Source: Metabacillus halosaccharovorans (GTDB lineage: Bacteria > Bacillota > Bacilli > Bacillales > Bacillaceae). From it: a stretch of DNA of 64,000 nucleotides. A model generated the notes under the pieces. It worked only from the letters and a program-made list of their open reading frames with translations, was not told where the DNA came from and made no database searches. Position 1 is the stretch's first letter; every line of letters starts with the position of its first letter. This document shows positions 59,021 to 64,000 of the stretch, in pieces. The stretch spans positions 1,780,001 through 1,844,000 of the forward strand of contig NZ_KV917371.1 in NCBI RefSeq assembly GCF_002019635.1, in the 5' to 3' direction. The translations under genes were made by a program, and so were the position numbers.

Positions 59021-59953
59021 TTGGCGAATTCCGTTATAAAAGTAGGGCCAGAACAAATCACAAAAATGGAGAGCTATTATAACAAAAATAAAATAGAAAA
59101 GACCCCTCCTGGAGCGGTTTTTTCAGCGAAAGTAAACGGATGTACAATCACCGCATACAAATCCGGAAAAGTACTTTTTCAGGGGAATTCTGCTGAAGCT
59201 GTGGCTGCACAATGGGGCACAGCTGCTCCAACAACTCAGAAACAGCCTTCAATTGCAAAAGCACCTAATGGATATCAACCACCGGCAAATATATCAAACT
59301 TGTCTATTATTGGTTCTGATGAGGTTGGCACAGGAGATTTTTTCGGCCCAATTACAGTCGTTGCAGCATATGTTAAGAGCGATCAAATTGAACTTTTAAA
59401 AGAATTAGGTGTCAAAGACTCGAAGAACCTTAAAGATCCTCAAATTTGTGACATTGCAAAAGATCTGATTCAAACAATCCCTTATAGTTTGCTTGTCTTA
59501 CATAATGAAAAATATAATGATCTACAACAGCAAGGAATGTCACAAGGAAAAATGAAGGCTATTTTACATAACCAGGCTATTAATCATTTACTTATGAAGA
59601 TTGATCCGGAAAAGCCCGATGGTGTTCTAATCGATCAATTTGCTGTGCCGGGTGTTTATTTCAACCATCTTCAAGGAAAAAAAGTGTATAAAGAAAATAT
59701 CTATTTTTCAACTAAAGCTGAAGGTGTTCATCTTGCGGTTGCGGCTGCATCCATTATTGCCCGTTATTCATTTATTCAAGAATTTGATAAGTTGTCCCAA
59801 AAAGCGGGTGTTGTGATTCCAAAAGGTGCAGGAGCACAAGTAGATATTGCTGCTGCAAAGATCCTTCAGAAAAAAGGTAGTGAGTTTTTAGCTACTATTA
59901 CGAAGAAGCATTTTGCCAATACGGAAAAAGCCTTAAAAATTGCTAAAAAATAG
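59021..59953 (+). CDS. rnhC: Ribonuclease HIII
   Basis: Removes RNA from RNA-DNA hybrids. The N-terminal TBP-like substrate-binding domain covers about residues 1-80 (PGAVFSAKVNGCTITAYKSGKVLFQG), and the catalytic domain starts SIIGSDEVGTGDFFGPITV (Asp and Glu), with KDSKNLKD and VLIDQFAVPG supplying the others. The start is TTG at 59021, with AAAGGGTG 6 bases upstream. It is on the plus strand, opposite its neighbours, and is followed by a curious direct-repeat array. Confidence 0.96.
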   Translation: MANSVIKVGPEQITKMESYYNKNKIEKTPPGAVFSAKVNGCTITAYKSGKVLFQGNSAEAVAAQWGTAAPTTQKQPSIAKAPNGYQPPANISNLSIIGSDEVGTGDFFGPITVVAAYVKSDQIELLKELGVKDSKNLKDPQICDIAKDLIQTIPYSLLVLHNEKYNDLQQQGMSQGKMKAILHNQAINHLLMKIDPEKPDGVLIDQFAVPGVYFNHLQGKKVYKENIYFSTKAEGVHLAVAAASIIARYSFIQEFDKLSQKAGVVIPKGAGAQVDIAAAKILQKKGSEFLATITKKHFANTEKALKIAKK

Positions 59954-59965
59954 CTAGTAGGTGGA

Positions 59966-60058
59966 TTTATTTTCGATTAAGACAATTTATTAACGATTTC
60001 TAAAGTTTATCAACGATTATTGGAATTTATTTTCGATTTTCAGATTTTATTTACTATT
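59966..60058. repeat. Five 13-bp direct repeats at an exact 20-bp period
   Basis: Units start at 59966, 59986, 60006, 60026 and 60046. They are TTTATTTTCGATT, TTTATTAACGATT, TTTATCAACGATT, TTTATTTTCGATT and TTTATTTACTATT, consensus TTTATNNNCGATT. The four 7-base spacers are unrelated to each other. The array begins 12 bases after the rnhC stop and ends 33 bases before the pheT terminator. Confidence 0.9.
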
Positions 60059-60091
60059 AGACAAAATTAAACATAATTCGACACACACAAA

Positions 60092-60120
60092 AAAACGAAT
60101 CACACAAAGTGATTCGTTTT
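60092..60120 (-). terminator. Terminator after pheT (bidirectional)
   Basis: AAAACGAATCAC and GTGATTCGTTTT pair perfectly over 12 bp with a 5-base loop; A and T tracts on both sides suit termination of both rnhC and pheT. Confidence 0.92.
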
Positions 60121-60126
60121 TATCCA

Positions 60127-62541
60127 TTATCCTCTTAAAGTTGCCCCGATCTTCTCTTCAACAGCATCCAATACTTTCTGATGTGTTTTTGTAACATCTT
60201 CATCAGTTAACGTACGTTCCGGATCAAAATAGCGTAATGAGAAAGCAACTGATTTTTTCCCTTCTTCAAGGCGGTCACCTTCATACAGGTCAAATACAGT
60301 TACTTCTTTTAGCATTTTGCCGCCTGATTCTGTGATAACTTTTTCAATATCACCAGCGACAACATCCTTCTTCACAACTAATGCGATGTCTCTTGTGATG
60401 GATGGATAACGTGGAATGCTTTCGTAACGTATTTCTTCTACATTTGTTGTTAATAGATCAACTAATGATAGCTCAAACACATACGTTTCTGTTAAATCCA
60501 ATTCTTTCTGAACCGTTGGGTGAACCTGCCCTACAAAACCAACAAGCTTTTCACCAAGATAAAGTTCAGCTGTACGCCCTGGATGCATCCCTTCGCGCTT
60601 CGCTTGCTTGTATTCAACTTGAGAGGTTAATCCCAATAAATCGACAAGGCCATCTAAAATACCTTTTGCTACATAGAAATCTACAGGCTTTTTCTCAGCT
60701 TGCCAAGAGTGTGAATGCCATAATCCTGTAACAGCGCCTGATAGGCGTTCTTTTTCAAGTGGTTGAACGTCTTTACCCTGTGAAAGGAATACTGAACCAA
60801 TTTCATATAATGCTACCTGGTCAATTTGGCGAGCAAGATTGTAACGTAATGCATCTAATAAATGTGGAAGCAAGCTTAAACGTAATACACTGCGCTCCTC
60901 ACTCATAGGTAGAGCAAGTTTCGTTAGTTCAGACGTTTCCAAAGCGAATTTCGCTGCTTTTTCTTCACTAGAAAGAGAATAAGTAATCGCTTGATAAAGG
61001 CCAGTTCCTTCTAAGTAGCGACGAACTTTTCGGCGTTTTTCCTGATACTCTGTTAGCTTTCCTGGAATTGCTTGACCAACAGGTAATGTTGTCGGAATAT
61101 TATCATATCCGTAAAGTCTTGCAATTTCTTCTACAAGATCTTCTTCAATCGTAATATCACCACGGCGAGTAGGAACTTTCACTGCCAATGTAGAATTATC
61201 GAGAACTACCTCAAATTGAAGACGCTCAAGAATGGATTTCATTTCTTCTGCTGAAATATCCATACCAAGAACTCGATTCACTTTTTCAACAGTTGTTCTT
61301 ACTGTTTTTGGCTCAAAAGAAGCATTACGAACTTCTACATTTCCTTCCATCACTTCTCCACCGGCATACAGTGAGATTAATTGTGCTGCTCTCTCTGCAG
61401 CTGCAGGAACACGATTAGGATCAACTCCCTTTTCATAGCGTGCACTTGCTTCACTACGTAAGCCATGATCTTTTGAAGCTGTACGAATACGCCCACCATT
61501 AAATAATGCAGATTCCAATAAAACGGTTTTCGTGTCAGATTGAACCTCTGAGTTTGCTCCACCCATAACACCAGCTAATGCAACAGGTTCAATTCCATTT
61601 GTAATCACTAAATGTTCGGAAGTAAGTGTTCGTTCCTGATCATCAAGTGTTACAATTTTTTCTCCATCTTGTGCACGACGAACAAGAATTTCCTTAGAGC
61701 CTAGACGATCATAGTCAAATGCATGAAGTGGTTGACCGTATTCTAATAAAACGAAGTTTGTAATATCAACCACATTATTATGAGGACGAATACCTGCTGC
61801 CATTAGGCGTGTTTGCATCCATAAAGGTGATGGTGCAATCGTTACGTTTTTAATGACCTTCGCAATGTATAATGGATTATCTTCCGGTGCATCTACTTTT
61901 ACATCAACTAAATCTGATGCTTTTTCTGAAGAATTTTCATACGATACTTCCGGATACTTTACTTCACGACCTAATATTGCAGCGACTTCATGAGCAACAC
62001 CAAGCATACTTAATGCGTCTGCACGGTTTGGAGTTAATCCAAGCTCAAGTACAGCATCATCTAGATTCAGCTGTTCCAGTGCATCCGCCCCTACTTCTAC
62101 ATCATTTGGGAATACGAAAATTCCTTCTGAATATTCTTTCGCAACTAGCTTCGACTCAATACCGAGCTCCTGAAGGGAACAAATCATTCCATTTGAAACC
62201 TCTCCACGAAGCTTTGCCTTTTTAATTTTAAAGTTACCAGGTAAAACTGCACCTACTGTGGCAACAGCAACCTTCTGACCTTTATCTACATTTTTGGCAC
62301 CGCAAATAATTTGTGTAAGCTCACCGTTCCCCAAATCAACTTGACATTTATTTAATTTATCTGCATCCGGATGTTGCTCTTTTTCAACAACGTGACCAAT
62401 GACAACGCCCTTTATGCCATCGTTTAAAACGTCAACACCTTCTACTTCAATTCCGCTACGTGTAATTTTTTCAGCTAACTCATCAGGTGTGATTCCTGAC
62501 AGGTCAACATATTCTGCTAACCATTTATATGAAACAAACAT
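60127..62541 (-). CDS. pheT: Phenylalanyl-tRNA synthetase beta subunit PheT
   Basis: The beta chain of the alpha2-beta2 enzyme. The N-terminal OB-fold (EMAP-like) domain contains [23 protein letters not shown] (about residues 48-70), then the B3/B4 editing domain with [15 protein letters not shown], the B5 domain, and the C-terminal ferredoxin-like anticodon-binding domain ([15 protein letters not shown]). At 804 residues it is complete. It lies 17 bases after pheS. Confidence 0.97.
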   Translation of the reverse strand: MFVSYKWLAEYVDLSGITPDELAEKITRSGIEVEGVDVLNDGIKGVVIGHVVEKEQHPDADKLNKCQVDLGNGELTQIICGAKNVDKGQKVAVATVGAVLPGNFKIKKAKLRGEVSNGMICSLQELGIESKLVAKEYSEGIFVFPNDVEVGADALEQLNLDDAVLELGLTPNRADALSMLGVAHEVAAILGREVKYPEVSYENSSEKASDLVDVKVDAPEDNPLYIAKVIKNVTIAPSPLWMQTRLMAAGIRPHNNVVDITNFVLLEYGQPLHAFDYDRLGSKEILVRRAQDGEKIVTLDDQERTLTSEHLVITNGIEPVALAGVMGGANSEVQSDTKTVLLESALFNGGRIRTASKDHGLRSEASARYEKGVDPNRVPAAAERAAQLISLYAGGEVMEGNVEVRNASFEPKTVRTTVEKVNRVLGMDISAEEMKSILERLQFEVVLDNSTLAVKVPTRRGDITIEEDLVEEIARLYGYDNIPTTLPVGQAIPGKLTEYQEKRRKVRRYLEGTGLYQAITYSLSSEEKAAKFALETSELTKLALPMSEERSVLRLSLLPHLLDALRYNLARQIDQVALYEIGSVFLSQGKDVQPLEKERLSGAVTGLWHSHSWQAEKKPVDFYVAKGILDGLVDLLGLTSQVEYKQAKREGMHPGRTAELYLGEKLVGFVGQVHPTVQKELDLTETYVFELSLVDLLTTNVEEIRYESIPRYPSITRDIALVVKKDVVAGDIEKVITESGGKMLKEVTVFDLYEGDRLEEGKKSVAFSLRYFDPERTLTDEDVTKTHQKVLDAVEEKIGATLRG

Positions 62542-62558
62542 ATTGTTATATCCTCCTT

Positions 62559-63593
62559 TTACGCTCGTTTAAATTGTTTTAAGAATCGTACATCATCTGT
62601 ATAGAAATGTCGGATATCATCAATTCCGTACTTTAGCATCGCGATACGCTCAGGCCCCATTCCAAAAGCAAATCCGCTGTATTTCTTTGAATCAAAGCCA
62701 GCCATTTCTAGTACGTTTGGGTGCACCATTCCAGCTCCAAGAATTTCAATCCAGCCTGTACCTTTACACACATTACATCCTTTTCCACCACATGAGAAGC
62801 AGGATACATCAACCTCTACTGAAGGCTCTGTAAATGGGAAAAAGCTAGGACGAAGGCGAATTTCACGCTCTTCACCGAACATCTTTTTAGCAAATACTTC
62901 AAGTGTACCTTTTAAATCACTCATGCTGATATTTTCATCAACAACCAGTCCTTCAATCTGTGTGAACTGATGTGAGTGTGTCGCGTCATCGTTATCACGT
63001 CGATATACCTTGCCAGGACAGATAACCTTAACAGGTCCCTTCCCTTCATGCTTTTGCATTGTTCTAGCCTGAACAGGTGAAGTGTGTGTACGTAAAAGCA
63101 ATTCTTCTGTAATGTAGAAGGAATCCTGCATATCACGTGCCGGATGTCCTTTTGGAAGGTTTAATGCTTCAAAGTTATAATAATCTGTTTCAACTTCAGG
63201 ACCTTCTGCAATTTGATAACCCATTCCAAGGAATAGATCTTCAATTTCTTCAATAACAGCCGTAATCGGATGATGATTCCCAACTTTTACTGGACGACCA
63301 GGTAATGTTACATCAATTGTTTCAGTTGCTAACTTTTGCTCAACAGCAAGTTGTTCTAAATGCTCCTGCTTGCTTGAAATAGATGTTGCAATAGCTTCTC
63401 TTACTTCATTTGCAAGTGCCCCCATAACAGGACGTTCTTCGGCCGATAGCTTTCCCATTCCTCTTAACACTTCTGTAATCGGTCCTTTTTTACCCAAGTA
63501 AGCGACACGTATGTCATTTAATGCCTTTAAATCATGCGCTTGTTCTACTTTTTCAAGCGCTTCTTGTTGAAGCTGTTTTAACTGCTCCTGCAT
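62559..63593 (-). CDS. pheS: Phenylalanyl-tRNA synthetase alpha subunit PheS
   Basis: The catalytic chain, class II. The N-terminal coiled coil (about residues 1-90) binds tRNA. Motif 2 is [25 protein letters not shown], and motif 3 [20 protein letters not shown] CxxC pair set ([17 protein letters not shown]) forms a zinc-ribbon-like insertion seen in Gram-positive PheS. The ATG has AGGAGGAAG upstream. T-box control precedes it. Confidence 0.97.
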   Translation of the reverse strand: MQEQLKQLQQEALEKVEQAHDLKALNDIRVAYLGKKGPITEVLRGMGKLSAEERPVMGALANEVREAIATSISSKQEHLEQLAVEQKLATETIDVTLPGRPVKVGNHHPITAVIEEIEDLFLGMGYQIAEGPEVETDYYNFEALNLPKGHPARDMQDSFYITEELLLRTHTSPVQARTMQKHEGKGPVKVICPGKVYRRDNDDATHSHQFTQIEGLVVDENISMSDLKGTLEVFAKKMFGEEREIRLRPSFFPFTEPSVEVDVSCFSCGGKGCNVCKGTGWIEILGAGMVHPNVLEMAGFDSKKYSGFAFGMGPERIAMLKYGIDDIRHFYTDDVRFLKQFKRA

Positions 63594-63644
63594 TTGTTCT
63601 TCCTCCTTTATTTAAAAACCTCATTAGCGGTTTTTTTGCAAAAT

Positions 63645-63905
63645 AAAAAACCCGCCCCATAAAAGGGACGAGTTGAAATCGCGTTACCACCCTTGTTAGC
63701 TATACTTTGATTTTGTCCTAAGTATAACTCACTTCATTTCCATAACGGTAAAAACCGGAACACCTTTACGTCTATTGACGGTCTAAGTGTCAACTCGAGA
63801 GGTGAATTCATTTACTTCTATCCAAAAAATGCTTTCAGTCCCGGCATTTTCTCCCTGAATGGACGAACTGTAAATTACTAGTCTCTGTCATCGTTTTGTT
63901 TCATA
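63645..63905 (-). ncRNA. T-box riboswitch leader, phenylalanine specifier
   Basis: The antiterminator core GGTGGTAACGCG is at complement 63680-63691. The terminator is ACTCGTCCC paired with GGGGCGGGT, then TTTTTT (63645-63674). The specifier is TTC (complement 63804-63806), preceded by ATGAA and followed by ACCTCTCGAG. TTC is phenylalanine, matching pheS. A further small AT-rich hairpin (AAAAACC/GGTTTTT, 63614-63637) lies between the terminator and pheS. Confidence 0.95.
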
Positions 63906-63922
63906 TATGTAATGTCTATCTT

Positions 63923-63951
63923 ATTATAATCAAAACAATATGTTCCCGCAA
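63923..63951 (-). promoter_or_regulatory. Sigma-A promoter of the pheS T-box transcript
   Basis: TTGCGG (63946-63951) and TATAAT (63923-63928) on the minus strand, 17 bases apart, about 20 bases before T-box stem I. Confidence 0.75.
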
Positions 63952-63956
63952 CCTGC

Positions 63957-64000
63957 CTATTTTCGCAAATGATAAAGAAGAATGCCTGCAGCAATTGCAA
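63957..64000 (-). CDS. ysgA: C-terminal end of a SpoU/TrmH-family RNA methyltransferase (YsgA-like), cut by window edge
   Basis: The last 13 codons are visible, ending AIAAGILLYHLRK and TAG at 63957. A/S-x-A-A-G-I-L-L-Y is the end of the SpoU knot motif that follows SLNV in these 2'-O-methyltransferases. In B. subtilis ysgA is directly upstream of pheS, which supports the call. Only 44 bases are in the window. Confidence 0.7.
   Translation of the reverse strand, partial: AIAAGILLYHLRK

Noticed and set aside
59966-60058. The repeat array as a CRISPR
   Set aside because: Repeats are 13 bp with 7-base spacers, far below CRISPR dimensions, repeats are imperfect and no cas gene is nearby.

Overview
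The window is a chromosomal segment of an AT-rich, endospore-forming Bacillaceae (Bacillus sensu lato). The evidence is the gene order, which follows the Bacillus subtilis folC-valS-spoVID-hem-lon-clpX-tig-leu-ilv-rph-gerM-racE-gerE-sdh-lysC-uvrC-etf-lcfA-mutS2-pheTS block almost gene for gene, plus the sporulation genes ysxE, spoVID, lonB, gerM and gerE, GGAGG-type ribosome binding sites, T-box leaders and a lysine riboswitch. It differs from B. subtilis in having a branched-chain aminotransferase (ilvE) upstream of ilvB and in lacking a working leuA.

Layout, left to right; almost everything is on the minus strand, so transcription mostly runs right to left. 1-5.1 kb: start of comC, folC, valS with its T-box. 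5.2-8 kb: small membrane protein (+), ysxE, spoVID. 8-14.4 kb: hemA-hemX-hemC-hemD-hemB-hemL, the tetrapyrrole operon. 14.6-15.2 kb: a plus-strand membrane protein. 15.3-24.8 kb: engB, lonA, lonB, clpX, tig, ysoA. 25-33.4 kb: ilvE, T-box, ilvB, ilvN, ilvC, leuA remnant, leuB, leuC, leuD. 33.6-39.4 kb: tRNA-Arg, ysnB, rdgB, rph, gerM, racE, ysmB, gerE, ysmA. 39.6-42.8 kb: sdhCAB. 43.2-47.7 kb: yslB (+), lysC behind a lysine riboswitch, uvrC, trxA. 47.9-53 kb: lcfA and the fadR-fadB-etfB-etfA operon. 53.2-59.9 kb: mutS2-yshE-small ORF, polX, zapA-yshB, rnhC (+). 60-64 kb: pheS-pheT behind a T-box, and the tail of a SpoU methyltransferase gene.

Four RNA leaders that respond to amino acids are visible: T-boxes with readable specifier codons GUC (valS), CUC (ilvB) and UUC (pheS), and a lysine riboswitch (lysC). 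Other regulatory sites are a perfect-match FadR operator at fadR, a cre-like site upstream of the ilvE promoter, and a PerR/Fur-like palindrome at the predicted start site of the plus-strand membrane gene.

I found no defence system, prophage, CRISPR array or intact insertion sequence. The most notable observations are: (1) a hidden, frameshifted and truncated leuA remnant between ilvC and leuB while leuBCD stay intact; (2) an array of five 13-bp direct repeats at an exact 20-bp period after rnhC; (3) a dispersed family of hairpin elements (four copies in about 15 kb); (4) a T-box placed inside an operon, between ilvE and ilvB; (5) a 26-codon membrane-peptide ORF coupled to yshE. Product names rest on my recognition of families from sequence; no database search was run.
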